DNA from: Shewanella surugensis
Lineage (GTDB): Bacteria; Pseudomonadota; Gammaproteobacteria; Enterobacterales; Shewanellaceae
Direction: 5' to 3'
Length of the DNA stretch: 35,738 nt
Assembly: GCF_023284005.1 (NCBI RefSeq)
Contig: NZ_JAKIKS010000054.1
Location: 1-35,738 of the forward strand
Part shown: one piece after another, positions 18,851 to 27,020 of the stretch
How positions within the stretch are numbered: position 1 is the first letter of the stretch
Layout of the letters: the number at the start of each line of letters is the position of its first letter
Made by a program: the position numbers and the translations under genes
Notes under the pieces: model-generated
The model's database searches: none
What the model was told of the DNA's origin: nothing
What the model saw: only the letters and a program-made list of their open reading frames with translations

Positions 18851-19493
18851 TAATTTTATAGTAAGAAGACAATGTTGTTCATGGACATGGTGGCCATCGA
18901 CAATAAGACGACAATAGATGACATCATTCATTAATGCGGCACTTAATAAGCTGGGTTCCCTTGCGGTTAACGATGACATGGCATTAAAAAGGTGAGTGGT
19001 CCCTGTGACGCCGGCATTGAAGTATTGTGTTGCTATGTCAAAGTGGGCATTTGAATGCCCTAAAGCTAGTGTGACGCCAGCGTTTATGAGCCCCTTTCTT
19101 TTCAATCGAAAGATGGGGTCCCTCAAAGTGAATGCCAATAATACAGGGTAAATTTAACTTAATGGCTTGGGCAATGGCATTAGTGGCCTGCCTCATGACT
19201 TGGATATTATCGGTGATCAAAGTGGGTAATATGGCTGTTGTACCAAAGGTCTGATGACGTTGACTGATTTTGTTAAGTGTGGTTAATGTCGGTGACTGAT
19301 TAAATAAGGCGCCTCCACCTCCGTTGACCTGTAAATTGATAAAGCCTGGTACTAAAAGCGTTTGAGGGAATAAGTTACTTGCGCTAACAGTCTCTTTAAT
19401 ATCAACAATGATCCCTTGTTCAATATAAAGAGTTTTGTTTTGATGAAAAGACTCTCCATCAAAAAGATGAGGCACACTCAGAGAGTTAATCAT
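18850..19493 (-). pseudogene. nagA: N-acetylglucosamine-6-phosphate deacetylase remnant
   Basis: The N-terminal part is readable from the ATG at 19493 (GFINLQVNGGGG, then GIHFEGPHLS with the metal-binding glutamate, to KKGAH). At about 19080-19090 the frame jumps to INAGVTLALGHSNAHFD, skipping roughly 50 residues that separate these segments in E. coli NagA. The gene continues to THLFNAM and DGHHVHE and then stops, lacking the last ~150 residues with the catalytic aspartate. Two deletions therefore disabled it, the second fusing it to nagP. It starts two bases after nagB-II ends, so it was once the third gene of the operon. Confidence 0.85.
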
Positions 19494-19495
19494 TG

Positions 19496-20494
19496 TTATA
19501 GTGTCTTGGTGATTTTTTTCAACCCTTCGGGGGCATCAGGATCAAAACCAAGCTTGACGGCCGCTTTGGCAATATCAAGGTAAAATCGTTGCATGAGTAA
19601 TAATGACGATAATCTAGGGTGGATATCCGTATTGATAGGGGATAAATGCAGTAGATGTACGCCTTTTGATTCTAATTCTCGGATCCGGACTTGATGAATA
19701 CTGAGGCTTTCATCATGAACACAGGCGTTTAATAGTGCAACATCATGTTGAATAAGGGCAATGGGACCATGGAGGAATTCAGCGCTACTGAATGCTTCTG
19801 CATGGATACTGCATATTTCCTTTAATTTAAGGGCCATCTCTTTGGCAACTGCAAAGCCAAACCCTCGGCCTAAAATAATTAAACTCGATACTGCTTTTAA
19901 ATCTTTAGACTTAAGTTGTGCCGTTTGCGAATTTATCTTTTTAAGTGCATTAGGGAGTTTGCTGAGTTCACGCAGTAATAAGCTATTTTGAGTCCAATGG
20001 GCGGTTAATTGAATAAGGGCCGATAAGGTACATAAGTAACTTTTCGTTGCCGCAACCGCGATTTCTTTTTCGGCACGGATAGGCAGAACTTCATCCACTA
20101 AATTTGCTAATGGTGATGTTTCATCATTGATTAATGCGATGGTGTAGGCACCGCAAGAACGTGCCATTCTTACTTGTGTTAATACGTCAGGACTTCGACC
20201 CGATTGTGATATCACAATGATTACTGCTCTTTTTAAATTCATTTTTTTAAAATAAACACTTGATACAGAGGGGGAAGATGGGCTGACGGGGATCCCAGCT
20301 TCTATTTCTATTAAGTACTTTCCAAACACTCCCGCGTGATCAGATGAGCCTCGTCCGATAAAGACCACAACGCAGGGATCGAGTTGTCTCAGTTTAGCAC
20401 CAATACGTGTCGTAATCGGATGATTCAAGATTAATTGCTTTTCGATAAGCTCAGGAGTCTGCTTTGTCTCTTGTTCCATGATACTGGGGATCAT
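19496..20494 (-). CDS. nagB: Glucosamine-6-phosphate deaminase, NagB-II type
   Basis: A 332-residue double SIS-domain protein, the isomerase half of glucosamine synthase without the glutaminase domain. Such NagB-II enzymes convert glucosamine 6-phosphate to fructose 6-phosphate and ammonia in Shewanella. Seen: MEQE..QTP near the start, first SIS motif FIGRGSSDHAG, SQSGRSPDVL, and the second SIS with GRGFGFAVAKEMALKLKE and EAFSSAEFLHGP. The C-terminal DPDAPEGLKKITKTL matches the family. Its start overlaps the nagK stop by four bases (ATGA). It appears intact, but its upstream partner NagA is broken, so the substrate must come from elsewhere or the gene is on its way out. Confidence 0.9.
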   Translation of the reverse strand: MIPSIMEQETKQTPELIEKQLILNHPITTRIGAKLRQLDPCVVVFIGRGSSDHAGVFGKYLIEIEAGIPVSPSSPSVSSVYFKKMNLKRAVIIVISQSGRSPDVLTQVRMARSCGAYTIALINDETSPLANLVDEVLPIRAEKEIAVAATKSYLCTLSALIQLTAHWTQNSLLLRELSKLPNALKKINSQTAQLKSKDLKAVSSLIILGRGFGFAVAKEMALKLKEICSIHAEAFSSAEFLHGPIALIQHDVALLNACVHDESLSIHQVRIRELESKGVHLLHLSPINTDIHPRLSSLLLMQRFYLDIAKAAVKLGFDPDAPEGLKKITKTL

Positions 20495-21399
20495 ACATTT
20501 TCCTCAGATTTTATTGTCGTATTAGATTGCTCTTGCCCAGAAGACGGCCCCATTTCACTGGAAGCTTGACTATCATGAAAATGAGCCAGCGTAAAAGGAT
20601 CGAGCCAAGGAAGGAGTGTTTCTTTGAGCCCACCCACCAAAGCCAGTGGTAATTGATTATTGATGAGTAATTTTTTGGCTAATTGACTTAAATATTGCAT
20701 CCCTTCTTGTACGATATTGATCGAAATCATGTCACCTTGCTTGGCACAGTCAAAGACAGTGGGAGCAAGGCTTGCAAAAATGGCAGATGAGCCTTCAGAC
20801 ACTGCTTCAGATAACTCAATGGGATCTGTTACCTTAAATTGTGTCAGTAATTGTTCGCAAAGTAATGTTTCTCTCCCCAGTCCATCGAATGTATCCAGTG
20901 TATGGGAGACGGCTTTTAAACCAAACCAAGCACCACTGCCTTTATCGGCATGAGGGAATCCATATCCGCCAAATTCTACTTTTCTTCCTTGATAAAAAGA
21001 AAAGTCACAACTTCCCGTACCGACAATGATGACTGCGCCATCTTCTCCCTGATGATCACCGATGCAAGCAATGTGCAGATCCGTTGTTAAATAACGTTGC
21101 ATAAAGGGATGTGGCCACGTTGAGGCTTGTTGGTAATAATCAGGTAAATTAATGCCAGTAAGGCCTATCCCTACAATGACATTGGATAAGGAGATGTGTT
21201 TCAGCTTGGCATGATTAAGTGCATCTTGCGCTGATTGTATGACAGCATCCATGGCTTGTTTAAAACCAAACAGTGGATTTTCTGGTCCAGACAGTCCTTG
21301 ACCTAAGATGTTATTTTGCGGATTAACTAATATGGTTTTTATGGCGTTGCATTTACTGCCACCGCCATCAATACCCATAAAATAGGAGGGGTGCATCAT
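20491..21399 (-). CDS. nagK: N-acetylglucosamine kinase, BadF/BadG type
   Basis: A 302-residue ASKHA-fold sugar kinase. The phosphate-1 motif GIDGGGSK is at residues 9-16, the phosphate-2 motif GTGSC in the middle and a GGYGFPHADKGSGAWFG segment typical of BadF-family GlcNAc kinases. It would phosphorylate cytoplasmic GlcNAc with ATP. The start ATG at 21399 has GAGG eight bases upstream, with a second ATG adjacent. It is the first gene of the nag operon; the last 40 residues are polar and look tail-like. Confidence 0.88.
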   Translation of the reverse strand: MMHPSYFMGIDGGGSKCNAIKTILVNPQNNILGQGLSGPENPLFGFKQAMDAVIQSAQDALNHAKLKHISLSNVIVGIGLTGINLPDYYQQASTWPHPFMQRYLTTDLHIACIGDHQGEDGAVIIVGTGSCDFSFYQGRKVEFGGYGFPHADKGSGAWFGLKAVSHTLDTFDGLGRETLLCEQLLTQFKVTDPIELSEAVSEGSSAIFASLAPTVFDCAKQGDMISINIVQEGMQYLSQLAKKLLINNQLPLALVGGLKETLLPWLDPFTLAHFHDSQASSEMGPSSGQEQSNTTIKSEENV

Positions 21400-21887
21400 A
21401 AGACATACCTCTATATACAGGGAGAAGCCTGTATTGATGATCGCTTAAATCGTGCAGAGCAATCAATGATGACGATATACACTGGATACCATAGATTGAA
21501 GTCTACACAGCTCAGTATGGAAGAGAATAGGCGAGGGAACAAGGAGGTGATCTTTAGAATATGCAGAGGCATGACAGCCCTCTATAGAAGTCGATAGTGT
21601 TGACACTGAATGATTTTTTTTATTAACATGATGTGAGTGAACGACCATGACGCTCTTCTTGAGCCGATAATCGAGAGGTTCTACGTTGATGCTCAGTAAG
21701 GAGGTATAAAGGACTTTCCTCTTTTATTTATAAGAATTAGCCTATTAGGAATGCGTGAAAACGCTCACTTCTGTGTTGTATCACGGGTATATAAGGATGG
21801 GATGTTCTGTTGATCTGACCAGCGCAATGATACTGGCCAAAAGTGGATTATTGATTTTTATTATCGTATTGAACACACCTAATTTTG
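21400..21887. other. Region upstream of nagK
   Basis: It should contain the nag operon promoter, but I cannot assign an operator with confidence. A TCACGGGTATA element is at 21781-21791, repeated elsewhere in the window. No gene is supported. Confidence 0.4.
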
Positions 21888-22517
21888 TTAAGCTATTTCG
21901 GCTTCAAGGTGATCGGCTGTACACATAAAGAGTTTATCCATAATGGCTAATAATACTTTTGCTTGATGTTGAGCGTCATGGAGTGCGAGATGTTGGGTGC
22001 CTTTAAAAGGGATACTGCATTGAGGATCGTAGCCAAATAACATTTTTGCTAGCCAAATCATACTGGCGAGCGATTGATTTTCATGCTCAAACCAAGGTTG
22101 TTTTACCCCTGTTTGCTGGTAGGCGTTAGATAAAATCACATTATCAAATTCAGCTCTATTCCCCATGATTTGTACGACACTATTGGTTGGGAAATGTTGA
22201 TGAATAAAATTGGATAAATGCTGTAATGCTTGCTCTAAGGGTTGGCGTGGCATGTTGGGGGAAAATAATTCTTGCCATGCGTTGGGATTGTTAAAGCGCT
22301 GTTGTCGCCAAAAGGCGATACTGGCCTCATCGAGCGCGCGATTGGTTTGAAATTCTGTTTGGCAACGGATATAACACTCATCAACTACCCTCGATTTTAC
22401 GACATTAACGATCACACAAGCCATAGAGGCTATGACGGCATTTTCAGTATGACCAAAGGTCTTAATGTCTATTAAGGCTACCAGTGGCGATAATTTAAAT
22501 TTATTTAATATTCTCAC
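21888..22517 (-). CDS. DEDDh-type 3'-5' exonuclease-like protein with altered motif I
   Basis: A 209-residue protein of the DEDDh exonuclease fold, close to the Rv2179c/DexA-like exoribonucleases. Motif I reads LIDIKTFG (D17-I-K19) where the family has DxE: the metal-binding glutamate is lysine, one G-to-A change from GAG. Motif II NRAEFDNVIL and motif III HLALHDAQHQA (with the histidine and aspartate) are intact. I chose the GTG at 22517 (preceded by AAGGATGAG); an ATG at 22613 adds 32 residues that overlap a repeat-like sequence and look non-coding. Activity is doubtful. It is divergent from an XRE regulator gene. Confidence 0.75.
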   Translation of the reverse strand: MRILNKFKLSPLVALIDIKTFGHTENAVIASMACVIVNVVKSRVVDECYIRCQTEFQTNRALDEASIAFWRQQRFNNPNAWQELFSPNMPRQPLEQALQHLSNFIHQHFPTNSVVQIMGNRAEFDNVILSNAYQQTGVKQPWFEHENQSLASMIWLAKMLFGYDPQCSIPFKGTQHLALHDAQHQAKVLLAIMDKLFMCTADHLEAEIA

Positions 22518-22993
22518 TCTTTTCTCATCCTTGTTTGCTTTTTTAGAGTTTAGATATACCCAAGCCTGTTGAAGGGGAAACCTTCGACTTGTTTGGATAT
22601 AGGCGCGGGGCATTTTGCCCCGTCGACCTAGTTAGGATTGAATATTAGCCAAATTTGTGGGTTCCTATTTAATCCAAAACTCACTTATGGGCTTTTGAGC
22701 ACTTTCCTTGTGGATCCCTTAAAGTGAGTTTACCTCCCCTTGTTAAATTTAGGATAATAAATTTGTTATTCTAAATTTAGAGTGTAAACTAGCATGAATA
22801 AGTTAAAATAAGCAAAAAGTTTTTTATACTAAATTTATTTTTAACAACTTTATTTAAGAGAATAGAGGCACGATATTTCATTGTTTTATATTCTAACGCA
22901 ATGATTTATAATGAAAATAATTATATTTAAATGTTGCGAGTACGGATGAATTAACATGAGTTTTGATTTTTTACGTGCCATTTACGCATAATT
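22518..22993. promoter_or_regulatory. Divergent intergenic region with inverted repeats
   Basis: Between the exonuclease and XRE genes. Arms AACTCACTT (22678-22686) and AAGTGAGTT (22722-22730) form a 9-bp perfect inverted repeat. Arms AAATTTAGGATAA (22745-22757) and TTATTCTAAATTT (22766-22778) are 12/13 complementary and operator-like. A further CTAAATTTA lies near 22829. The XRE regulator could bind these. Confidence 0.5.
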
Positions 22994-23638
22994 ATGGGAA
23001 ATGAAATGCAAACATTAGGTCAACGGGTTAAACAAAGACGCATTCAACTCGGCTATCGGGCTAAATATGTTGCAAAAGAAGTGGGGCTGAGTGCGGGTGG
23101 ATTGTCGTTATTTGAAAATGGGCACACATCAGGCATAGATTTTGTGACAGGCGTTAAACTGGCGAAATTACTTCAACTTGATCCGGAGTCATTGGCTTTG
23201 GGCCTCGAGACTTGCGGTTCTCCCGAGGAGAATAAGGCGCTTCCTATTATTGGCGATCAACACTCAGGCCCCACTTCTGATTGGTTTGATATTGCCATAG
23301 AGGATAGGCCATTAGCCACGGAAGTGATTGAGATCCATTTCGATAAAACAAAAGCGTATTATGGGTTGAAGATCACGGAAAATACTGGCCGTTATTTGGA
23401 CGGTGAGGCGATCATTCTTGACTCAGATCCATTTCAAGCACTGCTTTCTGGAAATGATGTGTTTGTCGTTTATCAACGCCATTGTCAATTGATGCATTTT
23501 TTGTATGAAAGAGGGGGTAAAGTGCATTTAATTGGTTTTGAGAAGGACAGTCATATGCTCATTATTAATCGAGATGAATGCCAATATTTACATTCAGTGG
23601 TTGCGATAGTGACTAATGGAAAAATCAAAAAAATGTAG
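22994..23638 (+). CDS. XRE-family regulator with LexA/CI-like C-terminal domain
   Basis: A 214-residue protein: N-terminal helix-turn-helix (LGQRVKQRRIQLGYRAKYVAKEVGLSAGGLSLFENG) and a C-terminal beta-rich domain like S24/CI repressors. The expected catalytic serine segment (GDSM type) reads TENTGRYLDGEAIIL, so the serine seems absent and self-cleavage is unlikely. The start may be the ATG at 22994 or at 23006; GGGAA lies before the latter. It resembles phage-derived or stress repressors that have been domesticated. Targets are unknown; the neighbouring inverted repeats are candidates. Confidence 0.75.
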   Translation: MGNEMQTLGQRVKQRRIQLGYRAKYVAKEVGLSAGGLSLFENGHTSGIDFVTGVKLAKLLQLDPESLALGLETCGSPEENKALPIIGDQHSGPTSDWFDIAIEDRPLATEVIEIHFDKTKAYYGLKITENTGRYLDGEAIILDSDPFQALLSGNDVFVVYQRHCQLMHFLYERGGKVHLIGFEKDSHMLIINRDECQYLHSVVAIVTNGKIKKM

Positions 23639-23892
23639 CTAGGTTAAAAAAGCAGGCGCTCCTTTTTAATGAGAGATCATCTATATGACATTGAAGCACT
23701 CAATCTTCAAATGACATGTTAGGCTGGTGGTTTAAAAAACCGTTCCATAATAACTGATATTGTTAGCCGATGAGGTTGGGGCGGTTTAGGCTTAAAGGAA
23801 TAAGGAAATGAATTTATACCCGTGATACATCAAGATGCGGAATTCAGCTGGAATGGAAAAGCGGTTAAGCAGGTTGTTATTGGATTGATGCA

Positions 23893-24300
23893 TTAAGCTG
23901 CCATAAAATGCCCATGAAACCCAAGGGGCAAAAAGTAAGGCAACCAAGCTCGGGCGATAGGGCTGGCAGAGAGGTTGTTGGCCTCAAATAGATTTAAACA
24001 GGTGCGTTTGCTGGGGACATGTAATGCGGTTCCTAACAGGTAGCCTGTTTTTTCATTTCTCTCAGGGCAAATATTAATGTGTTCTTCGGCTAAAAAATCA
24101 GCGCCAAAATGGTAGCTGTCTTCTTTTTCAGAGGAAATGTCGAGTTGGCAAACGGTATCATACCAAAGTGTATGCTGACTTGCCGATAGATGAAAAAGTG
24201 AGTGATTACGTAGCCCTACAAGGTGATCACAGATTTTGGGGAATTCATTGTTTGTCGGAATAATATGTTGGTGGTATGTGCCGTTAATGGCTAATGTCAT
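23893..24300 (-). pseudogene. Carotenoid oxygenase C-terminal remnant
   Basis: A 135-codon open frame matching only the end of a carotenoid cleavage (RPE65/CCD) oxygenase. It has the PERNEKTGYLLGTAL segment, then LNLFEANNLSASPIARAWLP, and the closing PLGFHGHF with the last iron-ligand histidine. The other ~350 residues, including three histidine ligands, are missing upstream. The reading frame begins exactly where the divergent LytTR remnant begins, so the 5' parts were removed by a deletion. It cannot be a functional oxygenase. Confidence 0.75.
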
Positions 24301-24599
24301 TAATGCGGTTTTTGCCTTATGATAAGCGTGGCGAATTATATTGTTTAGAAATGTCAGATCATTATCTTAAAGTGTATACCGACAAAGGACATCATATGCT
24401 GCTCATGCGTTTTAAAGATGCGCTGGAGATGTTAGTTGACGCTTCTGGGTTTCAAACGCCTCGTTCTTGGAGGGTGGCAAAAGGTGCCGTATTAGGGCGA
24501 GAAAGAGCAGGGCGAAAACTCATATTGGCATTAAAAAATGAAATAAAATTCCCCGTATCTCGAACATATAATGCGATTATTAATGCGCAATGTTTTTAG
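24294..24599 (+). pseudogene. LytTR-type DNA-binding domain remnant
   Basis: A 101-codon frame containing essentially one LytTR domain (FLPYDKRGELYCLEMSDHYLKVYT ... PVSRTYNAI). The family usually has HRSWWVAK.AV here, and this copy reads PRSWRVAKGAV, altering the histidine and tryptophan of the DNA-contacting strand. The upstream sensor or membrane part is missing and the frame opens at the junction with the carotenoid oxygenase remnant. A stand-alone LytTR protein is possible, but the truncation on both sides of the joint favours a pseudogene. Confidence 0.6.
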
Positions 24600-24672
24600 G
24601 CCAGAATAGTCGAGATAAATTCAAGACTCAGGGTTTTTAAGCACTGAGATGATAGTGTCAAATAACGCAGTT

Positions 24673-25881
24673 CTAGTCAAAACTGCCTTTAGGGTATTTT
24701 TGTTTCAATGTATGTAAAATGGCCTCGGCTTCTTCTTCCGGCGTCATTTTTTCGCTATCGAGTTCAAGGTCATTGGCAATATCTTTATGCATTTGCAGTA
24801 ATAAACCGAGAGTATGACCTGGAAAGCGATTGCCGCGTTTTTTTTCATGGGCAAGGAGTGTGTCGTTATCGGCGTTAACGGCCACCCAAAAAGTGGGCAT
24901 TGCTTCTAGTACTGCTTTTGCTTCTAAATATTCATCTTTAAAAGAGAATACTTGATCAGAAATGACATTAATGCCGCATTGGGAGATAAACTTAATGGCA
25001 TGAAAATGCGCACTCAATGCTAATCTTGCAAGAGTGCCTAATTGTACTGTGGCATATTCATAAGGATTATCGATACTGGGACCTGGCATGATCAAGTAAA
25101 AGCCGAGTGCTTGTTCGGGTTTGGGTTTGAAATGTTTAATTTCATCGGGGGTGACGGGGATACCTAAATATTTGGGTGCTAACATAGCAACAACGTTATC
25201 GATCCCAAATTGAATACAAGGAGCGTGCATTTTTTGCTGAAGCGTTTTGCATAATGTACTTTTTCCAGCACTGGTGGTGCCAGCAATGAGTATAATTTGG
25301 CCTAAAGTCTTTGTATTTTTAGGGAAAGATAAAGGGACCCATCTAGAGGCGGGTTTTTCTCTTAATGGTCTTTCAAGCAAGTATTGAGTTATTTTATCCG
25401 CGCACATTTTTGGGGAGTGTTGACTGCTATCAAGCTGCAGATTATATTGTATTTTTGTTATCATTTTTTTTGCTAATGTCAGGCTACTCCCTTCGGGTCT
25501 AGAGCCAGTTTTTTGTTCATCCTTGATCCGTAGTATTTCATCGCGAGTCACTTCTACCCATGTAACATCGAGATTGTGAAGAAACTCTTGCAGTTGTTGG
25601 TGGTATTTATGAAGAGTGATGCAATGATCGATAATAATATGACATCCACCTTTTGCCATGCCGGTAATAGCAGCGTGTAAGGCGGTCAGATCTATACTGT
25701 CTTGTTCGTCATCAGATCCTAAAGGTTGCTGGTTGGGATTAGCTCGCATGATGGTATAAAAGTCTCGCATACCTAATGTAAAGAAGGGCTGGTGGCTGCT
25801 TTGTTGAAATTGCTTAATGATCGCTTGTTTTTTGCAGTGCGGTGCCCCATTGAGGATCACTACCATTCCAGCACATGCCAT
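24673..25881 (-). CDS. Tandem two-domain P-loop kinase (chloramphenicol phosphotransferase-like)
   Basis: A 402-residue protein made of two CPT-like P-loop kinase domains. Domain 2 (about 190-402) has an intact Walker A GTTSAGKS at 201-208 and the lid-like KKRGNRFPG segment. Domain 1 (1-175) keeps the fold pattern (WVEVTRDEILRIKDEQKTGSRPEG) but its P-loop reads GAPHCKKQ at 12-19, lacking the glycine and serine of the motif, so it should not bind ATP normally. CPT-like enzymes phosphorylate hydroxyl groups of small molecules, including antibiotics; here the substrate is unknown. Domain 1 may act as a substrate-binding or regulatory half. The start ATG at 25881 has no strong Shine-Dalgarno sequence; the ATG at residue 6 is an alternative. 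Confidence 0.7.
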   Translation of the reverse strand: MACAGMVVILNGAPHCKKQAIIKQFQQSSHQPFFTLGMRDFYTIMRANPNQQPLGSDDEQDSIDLTALHAAITGMAKGGCHIIIDHCITLHKYHQQLQEFLHNLDVTWVEVTRDEILRIKDEQKTGSRPEGSSLTLAKKMITKIQYNLQLDSSQHSPKMCADKITQYLLERPLREKPASRWVPLSFPKNTKTLGQIILIAGTTSAGKSTLCKTLQQKMHAPCIQFGIDNVVAMLAPKYLGIPVTPDEIKHFKPKPEQALGFYLIMPGPSIDNPYEYATVQLGTLARLALSAHFHAIKFISQCGINVISDQVFSFKDEYLEAKAVLEAMPTFWVAVNADNDTLLAHEKKRGNRFPGHTLGLLLQMHKDIANDLELDSEKMTPEEEAEAILHTLKQKYPKGSFD

Positions 25882-26047
25882 GATTTATCCCTTGATTTAT
25901 AGAGTGTCATAGCAAGTTTAGTTGAAATCATTTGAACTTCACGGGTATATAAGGAAGTGTCTTCATGAGACTAGACGATAAACCGCTTCGAGAGGACTGT
26001 GGCCAAATAGCATGAGGTTATTTGGCCTTAACTGTTAACGGCTAGTA

Positions 26048-26599
26048 TTAACTATCGCTATTGAGTATCTCGAGCACAGGGGTGTCATTGTCGAAGCGAA
26101 TAAAAAACATCTGCCCAAATTCGTGCTCGGATAAAATAATGCTGGGTTGGTATTTAAAGCGGTATTTCCCAATACTCACGTTAAAATGAATGCCTAAATC
26201 TTGCAGCATATCGGGTACCGTATTGGAGTGCCCAGCAATCACGAGCGTTTGGCCACAATAATTATTTTTAAGCTGAGTGATAAACGCATCTTGCTCTCTG
26301 GGATCATATTCAGTAATCGCAAGATTTTTACTTTGGCTAAGGGGGGTGAGCGTTTGTTTAGTACGATGATAAGGAGTCGAAAATAAGTAATTGATGTTGA
26401 TATGTTCAAACATATTGGCAATCCTAAGTGCTCGAGCTTGACCTTGCTCAGACAAGTTAGGATCGCGATTGCCTTTTTCATCTTGCTTTTCTGCATGACG
26501 GGTTAAATAGAGACTGTTTGGTAGGCAATCGGCTAAGGCGATTTGAGTGCTCAGTAAAAAAATCAGGCCAGCAAGGCATGAAGGAGAAAGTAGTTTCAT
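26048..26599 (-). CDS. Exported histidine phosphatase-family protein
   Basis: A 183-residue protein with an N-terminal signal peptide (hydrophobic run 9-21, likely cleavage after ALA at residue 23). The phosphatase active-site motif RHAEK is at 34-38, the H35 being the phosphohistidine nucleophile, and the second histidine is in AGHSNTV. It is small, like SixA-type or periplasmic Ais-like members of the phosphoglycerate-mutase superfamily. It probably hydrolyses a phospho-compound in the periplasm; the substrate is unknown. It is a single gene on the minus strand, followed by no clear terminator. Confidence 0.82.
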   Translation of the reverse strand: MKLLSPSCLAGLIFLLSTQIALADCLPNSLYLTRHAEKQDEKGNRDPNLSEQGQARALRIANMFEHININYLFSTPYHRTKQTLTPLSQSKNLAITEYDPREQDAFITQLKNNYCGQTLVIAGHSNTVPDMLQDLGIHFNVSIGKYRFKYQPSIILSEHEFGQMFFIRFDNDTPVLEILNSDS

Positions 26600-27020
26600 A
26601 GAGGATTCCCTTTTTTGTTATTCCATGGGTGAGACCCAATACCCAAACCATTGTAGAGTTAAATAATATGGCCGAGTATCTTGAAACAAATACTACCTGA
26701 ATAATATCAATAAGTGGATCCATTTTTTATAGTGAGTGAAAACCGATGACGGGAAGGCTCATCAACGTTTATGCTTATTTATTATGGGTATTACCGTACT
26801 CATATTGGTCAAATTGAATGTGTTAATTTAGATCACCTCGATAATATCAATAAGAGCTAGTGTTTATGCCCTAGTAAGGAATACGAGATCATTCATTTTA
26901 ATTATTTTCTGAATAGATATTTCTCTAACCTGCACTATATTTATTTTGTGTTTTACTTATCTGTTTAACAGATTAAGTCAAACGATGGATGTTGATAATA
27001 AATATATAGGGATGAATGAA
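26600..27020. other. Divergent intergenic region upstream of the outer-membrane protein gene
   Basis: A 14-bp direct repeat ATAATATCAATAAG occurs at 26701-26714 and 26841-26854. No gene or clear promoter was assigned. The spacing of 140 bases between copies and the lack of other similarity leave their role open. Confidence 0.45.

Noticed and set aside
21540..21610. NagR operator upstream of nagK
   Set aside because: TGACA and TGTTGACA half-sites are present, but spacing and symmetry do not match the known palindrome, so I do not call it.
26815..26845. CRP site upstream of the outer-membrane protein gene
   Set aside because: TGTGT and TCACC halves are present but separated by nine instead of six bases.
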